From NCBI RefSeq assembly GCF_003351345.1, contig NZ_QQTO01000005.1, positions 1 through 64,000 on the forward strand: a stretch of 64,000 bases of DNA. The letters run 5' to 3'. This DNA comes from Allobosea caraganae (lineage in GTDB: Bacteria; Pseudomonadota; Alphaproteobacteria; Rhizobiales; Beijerinckiaceae). Below are positions 8,583 through 16,754 of the stretch, in pieces (positions within the stretch are counted from its first letter, which is position 1; every line of letters starts with the position of its first letter). The notes under the pieces are model-generated. The model saw only the letters and a program-made list of their open reading frames with translations, had not been told where the DNA came from and ran no database searches. Both the position numbers and the translations under genes were made by a program.

Positions 8583-10127
8583 CTACTTCAGGTCGGCTTC
8601 CTCATAGGTCAGGGCCGTATCGGGCTGCTGGGTGAGACCGGTCAGGCGCTTGTCGCGCCCGGCCACGAGCGTGTTGACCGAGAGGAAGATCCACGGCGCC
8701 TGCTGCCAGACCACCTTCTGGACCTCGTCATAGGCCACCTTGCGCTGGACGGGGTCGGCCGTGGACAGCCCCTTCTGGATCGCCGCGTCGACCTCATCGT
8801 TCTTGAAGTAGGAGAGGTTGTAGAGCGCCGGCGGGTAGCTGCGGCTCGACAGCAGCGGCCGCAGCGCCCAGTCGGCGTCGCCGGTCGAGGGCGCCCAGCT
8901 GCCGAAGAACATGCGCACCTCGGCCTCCTCCGGGGTCTTGGCGCCCCACAGCCGTGTGGTCGCAACGCCGGCCTCGAGCGGATTGACCGCGACCTTCACG
9001 CCGATGACGGCCAGCTGCTGCTGCAGGAACTGCGAGGCCCGGTTGTTCAGCGTGTTGCTGAAGTTCCAGATCTCGGTCTCGAACCCGTTCGGATAGCCCG
9101 CTTCCGCCAGCAACTGCTTGGCCTTGGCAGGATCATAAGGCCAGACGCCCTGCTTGCTGTAGAAGGCGATGCCCGGCGCCACCGGCGCATCCATGGGGAT
9201 CCCGAAGCCGTTATAGACGACCTTGATGAAGGCCGTCTTGTCGATCGCGTAGTTCAGGGCCTGTCTGACGCGCGGATCGTCGAACGGCTTCTTGCGGGTG
9301 TTGAGAGCGACATACTGCACCACGATCGACGGTGTCTTGTCGATGGCGAGGCGTTCGTCGCGCTCGATGAGCTGCACCGTCTCAGGGGGCAGGGGAAACA
9401 CGAACTGCGCCTCGCCCGAACGCAGCAGGGCCAGCCGGGCGCCGCTTTCGGGAATGCTGCGGATGGTGACGCCGTCGAGCCGCGGCAGGCCCTGACGCCA
9501 GTATTGCGGGTTGCGCGCGGCCTTGAGCGTGTCCGGCGTCCAGCTGGTGAAGACGAAGGGGCCGGTGCCGACCGGGTGGCGCGAGATCTCGGACCCGTAT
9601 TGCGCGATGGCCTTGGGGCTCAGGATGGAGGCTCCGGTATGGGCGAGATAGTTGAGCAGCACACCCGATGGCGCCTTCAGGACGAGGCGGATGGTGAACT
9701 CGTCCACGACCTCGACCTTGTCGACGGCCTCCAGCAGGCTCTGGCGCTTGAGCCGGTTGGCCGGATCGCGCAGCCGATCGTAGTTCAGCTTGACAGCGGC
9801 GGCATCGAAGGACGTGCCGTCGTGGAATTTGACGCCGCGCCGCAGGTGGACCGTGTACTGGGTCGAGTCGCTGTTGACCTCGGTGCTCTCGGCCAGCACC
9901 GGAACGAGCTTCAGATCGCGGTCGAAGCCATAGAGCCCTTGGAAGAAAAGGCGGGTGGCCGAAAGCGAGACCGAGTCGTTGAGATCGGTCGGATCGAGGC
10001 CGAGAATGTTGTCGCCGACACCGACGGTGATCTGCCCGGCCGCCAGCGACGGGCTGGCAAGTCCCAAGGCGGCGGCAACGGCCAAGGACCGAAATGCATT
10101 GCTGATGCGACCGAATGATATCGGCAT
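8583..10127 (-). CDS. Periplasmic substrate-binding protein, family 5 (Dpp/Gsi type)
   Basis: A 514-residue periplasmic receptor and the first gene of the minus-strand importer operon. It has a Sec signal peptide (residues 1-30, cleavage near SLAAGQ). SBP family 5 features follow: ILGLDPTDLND, the conserved YTVHLRRGVKFHDGTSFDAAAVKLNYDRL and VGTGPFVFTSW. There is no cysteine and there are only three methionines. The family binds peptides, glutathione, nickel or opines, so the ligand cannot be read from the sequence. A perfect GTTCTT/AAGAAC dyad sits just upstream of the start. Confidence 0.9.
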   Translation of the reverse strand: MPISFGRISNAFRSLAVAAALGLASPSLAAGQITVGVGDNILGLDPTDLNDSVSLSATRLFFQGLYGFDRDLKLVPVLAESTEVNSDSTQYTVHLRRGVKFHDGTSFDAAAVKLNYDRLRDPANRLKRQSLLEAVDKVEVVDEFTIRLVLKAPSGVLLNYLAHTGASILSPKAIAQYGSEISRHPVGTGPFVFTSWTPDTLKAARNPQYWRQGLPRLDGVTIRSIPESGARLALLRSGEAQFVFPLPPETVQLIERDERLAIDKTPSIVVQYVALNTRKKPFDDPRVRQALNYAIDKTAFIKVVYNGFGIPMDAPVAPGIAFYSKQGVWPYDPAKAKQLLAEAGYPNGFETEIWNFSNTLNNRASQFLQQQLAVIGVKVAVNPLEAGVATTRLWGAKTPEEAEVRMFFGSWAPSTGDADWALRPLLSSRSYPPALYNLSYFKNDEVDAAIQKGLSTADPVQRKVAYDEVQKVVWQQAPWIFLSVNTLVAGRDKRLTGLTQQPDTALTYEEADLK

Positions 10128-10144
10128 GAAAGCGACTCCAGATC

Positions 10145-10160
10145 GTTCTTAAAAAAGAAC
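10145..10160. promoter_or_regulatory. Dyad just upstream of importer operon
   Basis: GTTCTT, four A, AAGAAC: a perfect 6-bp inverted repeat 18 bp before the binding-protein start (10127). It overlaps where a leader or ribosome site would lie. It may be an operator or a small hairpin; the rest of 10128-10520 shows nothing recognisable. Confidence 0.3.
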
Positions 10161-10519
10161 AGCTGCCGGGTTTTACGATTTCAGTGCAGCGAGAGTCCAT
10201 CGCGGTACACGCAATGGCGCTTCCAAATTTCGACATGCCGGAGAAAAACGTTCTTTATTTCGACCGGGGCGGCCTGCCTCCGGCGCTGAAGAGCGGGACC
10301 GCAGCGCGATCGGCCAATGGCCGGGGCTTCAGACTTTTTTGCTCTAGCGGCATGCCCCGGCCGGTCTGGAGATGGGGCCGTTTCGGCTGACCCCGCCGGA
10401 TTCGCGACATTTGGCGTGAGCCGCGCATCGGCGACGCGCTGGGCCTGCCTCCGGTTGATCGACGAGGCGGGACCCCTGCAAGGACGGCAGCCAAGGACCG
10501 CAAGAAGCGGCGAGAAAAA

Positions 10520-10565
10520 ATTCGAATGCTTATAGTTGACTAATTTTATAAACTAATAGGATTAA
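10520..10565. promoter_or_regulatory. AT-rich box in divergent spacer
   Basis: A strongly AT-rich patch (TATAGTTGACTAATTTTATA from 10531) in otherwise ~65% GC DNA. It precedes the LLM remnant and the family-3 binding protein on the plus strand. It contains TTGACT, a plausible -35, and a short TAGT/ACTA dyad, and resembles AT-rich patches before 13323, 28352/28455 and 38648. Confidence 0.3.
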
Positions 10566-10583
10566 TGGGGCGGAGGTCGATCG

Positions 10584-10785
10584 ATGCGCAACATGAAGAA
10601 GGGGCAGCAGCTTTCGCCCGGAGCCTGGTTCCGGGCGGCCATCGCGTCGCCGGCCGGCCGGCGGGAGCAGCCTTCGATTTTCATCATGTCACCGACATCG
10701 CCCAGGCGGCGGAGCGGGACCTTCGCCTCCTTGTCGACAGTTCGCGGTTCCCCGCGAAGGCGGAATTCCTCGCCAAGACGTCGTG
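10584..10785 (+). pseudogene. Frame-broken N-terminal remnant of an LLM (NtaA/SnaA-type) monooxygenase
   Basis: ATG 10584 reads MRNMKKGQQLSPGAW, like NtaA-family N-termini. The homology then continues in the next frame as VPGGHRVAGRP ... AAFDFHHVTDIAQAAER, which matches the family pattern 'G-H-x-x-W ... LDF-x-HY-x-x-IAxxAERGxFD'. It then slips back to the first frame as GTFASL. No further homology follows before the next gene at 10834. This is read as a decayed start of an LLM gene lost upstream of the binding protein. The match is by pattern only, so confidence is moderate. Confidence 0.45.
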
Positions 10786-10833
10786 ACCACTTTCCCGAAG
10801 AACTTCTTCCTCAAAGACCGAAAGGCTGATGCC

Positions 10834-11778
10834 ATGACCTATTTGCCCACCATCTCGCGCCGTGCGGTGCTCGGCCTCGTCGCCGGCGCTGCGCTCCTGC
10901 CCTCGCTTGCCTTTGCCCAGCAGTCGTTCGACCTCACCTCCGCGCAGAAGGACCAGCCGCGCGCCGAGGTCGTGCCCGAGGCGGTCAAGCTGCTCGGCAA
11001 GGACGTGAAGCTCGCCAAGCCCGGCACGTTCACCATCGCGACCACCGGCCAGCGTCTGCCCTTCGGCATCAACGCGGCCGACGACCACAAGACGATCGTG
11101 GGCTCGGAGCCCGACATCGCGCGGCTGATCGCCGACGGGCTCGGCCTCAAGCTGGAGGTGGTGCAAGTGGCCTGGGCCGACTGGCCGCTGGGCGTGGCCT
11201 CGGGCAAGTACGACGCGGCGATCTCCAACGTCACCGTCACCGAGCAGCGCAAGGAGAAGTTCGACTTCTCGACCTACCGCAAGGACCAGCTCGGCTTCTA
11301 CGTCTCGGCCAAGAGCGCGATCAAGGAGATCTCCAAGCCCGAGGACGTCGCCGGCCTCAAGGTGATCGTCGGCGCCGGCACCAATCAGGAGCAGATCCTG
11401 CTGCGCTGGATCAAGGCCAACGAGGCCAGAGGCCTGAAGGCCACCGAGGTTCAGTATTTCGACGATGACGTCGTGCTCTATATCGCGCTGGAATCGGGCC
11501 GCGCCGATGCGTATTTCGGACCCAACGGCACGCTCGGCTTCAAGGCCGCGCAGACCGGGAGCACGCGTCTCGTCGGCTCCTTCTCCGGCGGCTGGCCGGA
11601 GCTCGCCGAGATCGCGGTGACGACGAGGAAGGGGTCCGGCATCGCCGAGGCCATCACCGCCGTGCTCAACGCGCAGATCAAAAGCGGCAACTACCAGAAA
11701 TCACTGGCGCGCTGGGGCCTTGCGCCCGAGGCGATCGACGTCTCGCGCACCAATCCGCCGGGCCTGCCCAAGAGCTGA
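10834..11778 (+). CDS. Periplasmic binding protein, family 3 (polar amino-acid type), orphan
   Basis: A 314-residue protein. ATG 10834 (MTYLPTISRRAVLGLVAG) is chosen over 10783 because it opens with a Tat-like signal (SRRAVLG) and has AAAGG upstream. Cleavage is near AFAQ. The mature part is SBP_bac_3: GTFTIATTGQRLPFGINAADD, SEPDIARLIADGLGLKLEVVQVAW, ALESGRADAYFGP. Apart from the initiator it has no methionine and no cysteine. No permease or ATPase of the matching HisM/HisP class is in the window, so it must use a transporter elsewhere or act as an orphan. A sulfur amino acid such as cystine is a reasonable but unproven ligand. Confidence 0.85.
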   Translation: MTYLPTISRRAVLGLVAGAALLPSLAFAQQSFDLTSAQKDQPRAEVVPEAVKLLGKDVKLAKPGTFTIATTGQRLPFGINAADDHKTIVGSEPDIARLIADGLGLKLEVVQVAWADWPLGVASGKYDAAISNVTVTEQRKEKFDFSTYRKDQLGFYVSAKSAIKEISKPEDVAGLKVIVGAGTNQEQILLRWIKANEARGLKATEVQYFDDDVVLYIALESGRADAYFGPNGTLGFKAAQTGSTRLVGSFSGGWPELAEIAVTTRKGSGIAEAITAVLNAQIKSGNYQKSLARWGLAPEAIDVSRTNPPGLPKS

Positions 11779-11919
11779 GAGACCGTCTGATACTTCTAGT
11801 GGCGCGGCCGTCTGACGCGACTGTCTGCGCTTCCGGTGCTCACGTACAAGAGTACGCTCCGCTCCGGTTCTCGACAGCCACGCCAGCCAGCTCACGCCAG
11901 CGAAGTCTCAGGCGGTCTC
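11779..11919. repeat. Small intergenic element with 12-bp terminal inverted repeats
   Basis: GAGACCGTCTGA (11779-11790) is mirrored by TCAGGCGGTCTC (11908-11919) with one mismatch, beginning right at the stop of the binding-protein gene. The interior holds an imperfect hairpin around GTGCTCACGTAC ... GTACGCTCCGCTC. It resembles the short non-coding palindromic elements common in this order. No ORF. Confidence 0.4.
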
Positions 11920-11951
11920 TGGGATCGCCGCGACATAAGCAAAATCTCGGC

Positions 11952-11979
11952 GGCTCCGGCGCACTTTCGCGCCGGAACC
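11952..11979 (+). terminator. GC-rich hairpin before the oxidase gene
   Basis: GGCTCCGGCGC and GCGCCGGAACC pair over 11 bp with one mismatch and a 6-nt loop. There is no T-run, so it may be an attenuating hairpin or part of the intergenic repeat rather than a true intrinsic terminator. Confidence 0.3.
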
Positions 11980-12031
11980 GGACTGGTGCGTGAGCCGCAT
12001 CTATCGCAAGTCTACGGAGCTCGCAGCTATC

Positions 12032-13195
12032 ATGATCCGGCAAACGGCTGATGTCGTCGTCCTCGGCCTCGGCGCCATGGGTTCGGCCACCTTGTTCCAG
12101 CTCGCCTCGCGCGGAGCCGACGTCCTCGGCGTCGATCAGTTCCACCCCCCGCATGAGCTGGGTTCGAGCCATGGCGAGACGCGCGTGACGCGCCTCGCCG
12201 TGGCCGAGGGAACGGCGCTTGCGCCGCTGGTGCGCCGCTCGCACGAGATTTGGAAGGAGCTGGAGGCCCGCACGGGCGAAAGCCTGTTCGGGCAGGTCGG
12301 CTTCCTGGCGATCTCCAGCGAGCCGCCGCGATCCGGCGCGGCCGACTATATCGAGCGCACGCTCGCCGTTGCCCAACGCGGCGGCGTCGCGCATGAGCTG
12401 ATCGACCCGGCCGAGGCGCGCCGCCGCCATCCCTGGCTCAACGTCGCCGAGAGTGATCGCATCTATTTCGAGCCGGAGGGCGGTTATCTGCGCCCTGAGC
12501 GCTGCGTCGCGGCGCAGCTTCGGCTCGCCACCGAGGCAGGCGCGCGCCTCGCGCTCGACACGCGGGTGGGCGCCATCATCCCGCGCGGCGATCATGTGGA
12601 GATCGAGACCGACAAGGGAACCATCCTCGCGGGCCGGGTCGTGGTCAGCGCCGGAGCCTGGGCGGGTCAGCTGCTCGGCGCGGGCTTTTCCGCATTGCTG
12701 CGCCCCACGCGCGAGATTCTGCACTGGTATGACCTCGAGCCCTCCGCCCCGGCGGAATGGGCGCAGGCGCCGGTCTATATCTGGTCCTACGGCCCGGGCG
12801 CGGAGCAGGGCTTCTACGGCTTCCCCGCCAGCGACGGCGCGGTGAAGGTGGCTCATGGCGAGAAGACGCGCTTCGTCGATCCCGACAGCTTCGACCGATC
12901 GAGCGAGGAGGCCGAATCGCGCGATTTTTATGCTCGCGCCATCGATGGTCGGCTGAAAGGGCTGCGCGCCGATGCCTCGCGCCGCAAGACCTGCCTCTAC
13001 ACCGTGTCGCCGGATGGCGGCTTCGTCATCGACCACTGGCCGGAGAGCGAGCGCGTGCTCGTCGTATCGCCCTGCTCGGGCCACGGCTTCAAGCATTCGG
13101 CCGCGATCGGCGAGGCGGTCAGCCAGCGCCTCCTAGATGGCGCGAGCCGCATCGATCTGTCCGCCTTCGGGCTTGAGAGGTTCTCGGTGGCTTGA
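12032..13195 (+). CDS. FAD-dependent amine oxidase, sarcosine / N-methyl-L-tryptophan oxidase family
   Basis: A 387-residue flavoprotein of the DAO superfamily, expected to oxidise an N-methyl or secondary amino acid to imine plus H2O2. The Rossmann FAD motif is VVVLGLGAMGSATLFQLASRG (residues ~8-28), with SSHGETRVTR following. The MSOX/MTOX hallmark CLYTVSPDGGFVIDHWP carries Cys321, the usual covalent-FAD attachment residue, then CSGHGFKHSAAIGE near the C-terminus. Length matches the ~385-residue family. ATG 12032 (MIRQTADVVV) is preferred over 11990. It lies alone between the family-3 binding protein and the second importer; a link to amine/organosulfur catabolism is inferred from place only. 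Confidence 0.85.
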   Translation: MIRQTADVVVLGLGAMGSATLFQLASRGADVLGVDQFHPPHELGSSHGETRVTRLAVAEGTALAPLVRRSHEIWKELEARTGESLFGQVGFLAISSEPPRSGAADYIERTLAVAQRGGVAHELIDPAEARRRHPWLNVAESDRIYFEPEGGYLRPERCVAAQLRLATEAGARLALDTRVGAIIPRGDHVEIETDKGTILAGRVVVSAGAWAGQLLGAGFSALLRPTREILHWYDLEPSAPAEWAQAPVYIWSYGPGAEQGFYGFPASDGAVKVAHGEKTRFVDPDSFDRSSEEAESRDFYARAIDGRLKGLRADASRRKTCLYTVSPDGGFVIDHWPESERVLVVSPCSGHGFKHSAAIGEAVSQRLLDGASRIDLSAFGLERFSVA

Positions 13196-13205
13196 TGGTA
13201 GAGAC

Positions 13206-13242
13206 AAATAGTCCATCGATAAAGTATATTAATATTGACGGG
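13206..13242. promoter_or_regulatory. AT-rich promoter region of second importer operon
   Basis: AT-rich stretch with ATAGTCC, a TATATTAATAT run and TTGAC at ~13235, ~85-115 bp before the start at 13323. It may be a promoter or regulator site and shares ATAGTC with the box at 28398. Confidence 0.3.
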
Positions 13243-13322
13243 GATGCATGAGGACGCCTATCCCAGAGGCTGGCCGTTGACGCATCCGGCCTGTGCGCGG
13301 GTATTCGGCTTCAGGAGACGAC

Positions 13323-14954
13323 ATGGGCATGGGATCATGGAGCGCGAAGAGGGCCGGCCGGACTGTCGGCTTCCTGGCGGGCGCGGCATTCTGCCTTTTG
13401 TCGATGTTCAGCGTGGGAAGCCGCGCAGCCGACACGCCGGCTCCGGTGCGGGGAGGGACGCTCAACGTAGGCCTGGCGACCGACACGGCGATCATCGACC
13501 CTTCGATCACAGGCAGCTCGATCACCGCGCTGATCGCCCGCAACGTGGTGGATTCGCTGGTGGGCCAGGCCGAGGACAACCGCTTCACGCCCTGGCTGGC
13601 CGAGCGCTGGGAGGTCAATGGCGACAACAGCGTCTACACCTTCCATCTCCGCCAGGGAGTGACGTTCAGCGACGGGACGGCGCTGGACGCGGCCGCCGTG
13701 AAATACAATTTCGACCGTATCCTCGATCCGAAGACCACCTCGAGCTACGCGAAATCATTGCTTGGTCCCATCGAGGCGATCACGGCGCCGGACGCGCGCA
13801 CCCTCGTGATCAAGTACCGGCAACCTTTCGCACCATTGCTTCAGGGGCTGGGCCTGCCTTATCTCGGCATCCAGTCGCCGACCTATCTGCAGAATGCGGC
13901 CAGTACGACCAACACCGTGGTCGGCTCCGGCCCCTTCGTGCTGGACAGCTTCACCAAAGGCAGCGGCAGCCGGTTGAGCCGCCGGGCCGACTACAATTGG
14001 GGCCCAGGCTATGCCGCCCATACCGGCCCCGCGCATCTGGACGCCATCGTGTTCAGGTATCTGCCTGAATCCTCCGTCCGCCTGGGGGCGCTGAGCAGCG
14101 GGCAGTTGCAGGCGATCGATGAGGTCCCGCCGGCGAACTTCAGGGCGGTCCAGGCCAATGACCGGCTGCGGGTCGTCACGCGGGAGAATCCCGGCGTCAA
14201 CCGGGCCTTCTTCCTCAACACGACCAAGGGGCCTTTCCAGGACGTCAAAGTCCGTCAGGCCTTCCAAAGCGCAGCAGACATCGCCTCGGGTGTGAAGGCG
14301 GCCTATTTCGGCAGCCTCAAGCCGGCCGACAACATCCTGGGACCCTCGACCCTCTATTACGATGCCGGCATCGCCGCCAAATGGGGCCTGGACCTTGCCA
14401 AGGCGAACCGGCTGCTCGACGAGGCGGGATGGGCGAAAAAGGATGCCGACGGCATCCGCGCAAAGGACGGCCAACGTCTGAGCGTGCAATTCGTCTACGA
14501 CAGCGCCGCGCTGGGCGGCACGGACACCACGCTGGTCCAGGCGATCCAGTTTTCCGTGCGGAAGGCGGGCATCGAGCTGAAGCTCGATCCGGTGGACGCG
14601 GGCGGCTACACCGCTCGCACGGCGGCCAACGACTATGATCTCGCGTCCCTCTATTATGTCCGGGCCGAGCCCGACATCCTGCGGACGGTGTTCCACTCCG
14701 CCTACGTCCCGCCGAACGGCGCCAATGTGGCGCGGATCAAGAGCCTCGACGACAAGCTGAGCAAGGCGATCGGAGCTTCGGACGCGGAGCGCAAGCGCCT
14801 CTATGCCGAAATCCAGACCGAGATCGTCGAGCAGGTCTATGCGGTGCCGCTTTACGTCGCGGCGTATCAGCTCGGCGCTTCGAAGACGCTTCACGGCATC
14901 AGTTGGGCCACGAACGCGAAGCCCAATTTCTACGATGCCTGGCTCAGTCCGTAA
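13323..14954 (+). CDS. Periplasmic substrate-binding protein, family 5 (paralogue of 25665-27296)
   Basis: A 543-residue receptor. ATG 13323 has a strong AGGAGAC ribosome site. The signal peptide ends near SRAADTP (~residue 36). SBP_bac_5 core: YTFHLRQGVTFSDGTALDAAAVKYNFDRI, VVGSGPFVLDSF, GPAHLDAIVFRYLPESSVRLGALSSG. The mature chain has no Met and no Cys. It is clearly paralogous to the protein at 25665-27296 (shared NW.P...GHxGPAHLD and FLPES.VRxGALxSGQ). First gene of a plus-strand operon: receptor, two permeases, ATPase (broken), LLM oxygenase, C-S lyase. Confidence 0.9.
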   Translation: MGMGSWSAKRAGRTVGFLAGAAFCLLSMFSVGSRAADTPAPVRGGTLNVGLATDTAIIDPSITGSSITALIARNVVDSLVGQAEDNRFTPWLAERWEVNGDNSVYTFHLRQGVTFSDGTALDAAAVKYNFDRILDPKTTSSYAKSLLGPIEAITAPDARTLVIKYRQPFAPLLQGLGLPYLGIQSPTYLQNAASTTNTVVGSGPFVLDSFTKGSGSRLSRRADYNWGPGYAAHTGPAHLDAIVFRYLPESSVRLGALSSGQLQAIDEVPPANFRAVQANDRLRVVTRENPGVNRAFFLNTTKGPFQDVKVRQAFQSAADIASGVKAAYFGSLKPADNILGPSTLYYDAGIAAKWGLDLAKANRLLDEAGWAKKDADGIRAKDGQRLSVQFVYDSAALGGTDTTLVQAIQFSVRKAGIELKLDPVDAGGYTARTAANDYDLASLYYVRAEPDILRTVFHSAYVPPNGANVARIKSLDDKLSKAIGASDAERKRLYAEIQTEIVEQVYAVPLYVAAYQLGASKTLHGISWATNAKPNFYDAWLSP

Positions 14955-15885
14955 GCTGGCCCGCCTGGGCTTCCGACGCCTCGGCGTCGTGCTGGCCGTG
15001 CTCTGGGGCGCGGCCACGATCGCCTTCATCGCCGTCAAGCTGATCCCCGGCGATCCGGTTTCGGTGCTTACAGGCGGCGAGAACGTCGTGGATGAAGCCG
15101 AACGGGCCGTTCTCATCCAGCAATACGGCCTGGATCAGCCATTGATCGTGCAATACGCGCATTACCTTGGCAATGCGCTCATCGGCAATTTCGGGCAGAG
15201 CTACCAGTACCGCCAGCCGGTCGCCGAGGTGATCTTCGAAGCGGCGGTCCCGACCCTGCAGCTTGCCGGCTGCGCGATCGTCCTGGCGCTGTGTCTTGCC
15301 GTGAGCAGCGCGCTGGCCACCGCCGGTCGCCGCAAGGGGTTGCGGGTCGCACTCTCCGGCCTCGAACTCGTGCTGCTGAGCACGCCGGTCTACTGGATCG
15401 GCATCGTCCTGCTGACGTTGTTCAGCTTCCAGCTGCAATGGTTCCCCGTGACCGGCGGGGAGGGGGCTGCCGCGCTCGTCCTGCCCAGCGTGGCCTTGAG
15501 CCTGCCGCTGGCGGCGTTGCTCGGCCAGGTGCTGCGGGACGGGCTGGAGGAGGCGCTGTCGCAACCCTTCGCCCTCACGGTGCGGGCACGGGGCGTCGGA
15601 GAGACTGCGCTGCGGATCCGGCACGGCCTGCGCCATGCCGCGCTGGCGGCATCGACCTTGACCGGGACGCTTCTGGCCGGCGTGCTCAGCGGCTCGATCC
15701 TGACTGAGACGGTGTTCGGCCGCTCCGGCATCGGCCAGATCACGCTGCAGGCCATCAAGACGCGCGACATGCCGCTCGTGCTCGGGCTGGTGATGCTCTC
15801 GGCGCTGGTGTTCGTCATCGTCAATCTGCTGGTCGACGCCCTCTACGTGGTGATCGATCCCCGCTTGCGGCGAACCGCGCCATGA
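14935..15885 (+). CDS. ABC importer permease, DppB type
   Basis: A 316-residue membrane protein. ATG 14935 (MPGSVRKLARLGFRRLGVVLAV) overlaps the end of the binding-protein gene by 20 bp. It has the DppB N-terminal pattern (IAVKLIPGDPVSVLTGG), about six helices, and the loop TVRARGVGETALRIRHGLRHAALAAST. It closely resembles the permease at 24585-25601, including the ending VDALYVVIDPRLR. It functions with the DppC-type gene that follows with an ATGA overlap. Confidence 0.9.
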   Translation: MPGSVRKLARLGFRRLGVVLAVLWGAATIAFIAVKLIPGDPVSVLTGGENVVDEAERAVLIQQYGLDQPLIVQYAHYLGNALIGNFGQSYQYRQPVAEVIFEAAVPTLQLAGCAIVLALCLAVSSALATAGRRKGLRVALSGLELVLLSTPVYWIGIVLLTLFSFQLQWFPVTGGEGAAALVLPSVALSLPLAALLGQVLRDGLEEALSQPFALTVRARGVGETALRIRHGLRHAALAASTLTGTLLAGVLSGSILTETVFGRSGIGQITLQAIKTRDMPLVLGLVMLSALVFVIVNLLVDALYVVIDPRLRRTAP

Positions 15886-16754
15886 GCGGCGAGGAATTGC
15901 TGCAGGGGACGGCGCCGCACTCTGTTCGCGGCGGTCACCGCCACCCGTGGCGCGCGCCGGGCCTGCTGCTCCCCTTGGCTTTCGTGGTGCTTCTCGGCTT
16001 CGCGGTATGCGCCCCGCACTGGTTCACCGCGCTGGAGCCCGACGCTGTGGATACCGGCACGATCCTGCTGCCGCCGGGTCCAAGCCACTGGTTCGGCACG
16101 GACCAGCTCGGGCGGGACCTGTTCTCCCGCGTCGTTTACGGCACGTCGCAATCCTTGAGCATCGGCATCGGCGCGACGCTGGTGGCCTGCATCGGCGGCA
16201 TCCTGCTGGGCACCGCGGCTGCGCTGGCGCCGGCGGCGATCAGCCGGCCGCTGGTGCGGGTCATCGACATCCTGCTGGCCTTTCCCGAATTGCTGCTGGC
16301 CTTGCTGGTCATCGCCGTGCTCGGGCGCGGCCCGATGAACACCCTGCTCGCAGTCGGGCTGTCGAGCATTGCGGGCTATGCCAGGCTCGTGCGTTCGCAG
16401 GTCCTGCAGGTGAAGCTTTCGGGCTATGTCGAGCATGCGGTGACGCTCGGCGAGCATCCCTGGAGCGTCATCACCCGGCACATCGTGCCCAACACCACCC
16501 GCCCGCTGCTGATCCTGGCGACGATCGGGGTGGGCGGCTCGGTGCTTTCGGCTTCGTCATTGAGTTTCCTGGGGCTCGGGGTGGTGCCGCCTGCGGCGGA
16601 ATGGGGCGCGCTCCTCGCGGATGGCCGCAACTTCCTCGATATCGCGCCCTGGGTCAGCCTGCTGCCCGCCACGGTCGTGGCGGTCTCGGTGATCGCGATC
16701 ACCTTGCTGGGGCGCCGCCTGCAAACCCTGCTGGCCAGGGGAGACGTGCCGTGA
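15882..16754 (+). CDS. ABC importer permease, DppC type
   Basis: A 290-residue membrane protein overlapping its neighbour by 4 bp. N-terminal helix LLLPLAFVVLLGFAVCAPHW, then PSHWFGTDQLGRDLFSRVVYGTSQSLSIG, the DppC signature. The coupling loop is VTLGEHPWSVITRHIVPNTTRPLLI and the late motif LSFLGLGVVPPAAEWGALLADGRNF. Its paralogue is at 23716-24588. The downstream ATPase begins with GTG at 16751, overlapping by 4 bp. Confidence 0.9.
   Translation: MSGEELLQGTAPHSVRGGHRHPWRAPGLLLPLAFVVLLGFAVCAPHWFTALEPDAVDTGTILLPPGPSHWFGTDQLGRDLFSRVVYGTSQSLSIGIGATLVACIGGILLGTAAALAPAAISRPLVRVIDILLAFPELLLALLVIAVLGRGPMNTLLAVGLSSIAGYARLVRSQVLQVKLSGYVEHAVTLGEHPWSVITRHIVPNTTRPLLILATIGVGGSVLSASSLSFLGLGVVPPAAEWGALLADGRNFLDIAPWVSLLPATVVAVSVIAITLLGRRLQTLLARGDVP

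Noticed and set aside
7395-10118. A 907-codon open frame on the plus strand opposite the first importer genes
   Set aside because: It is antisense to well-supported ATPase and receptor genes; the Arg/Asp/Gly/His-rich translation is typical of GC-rich antisense reading and has no domain.
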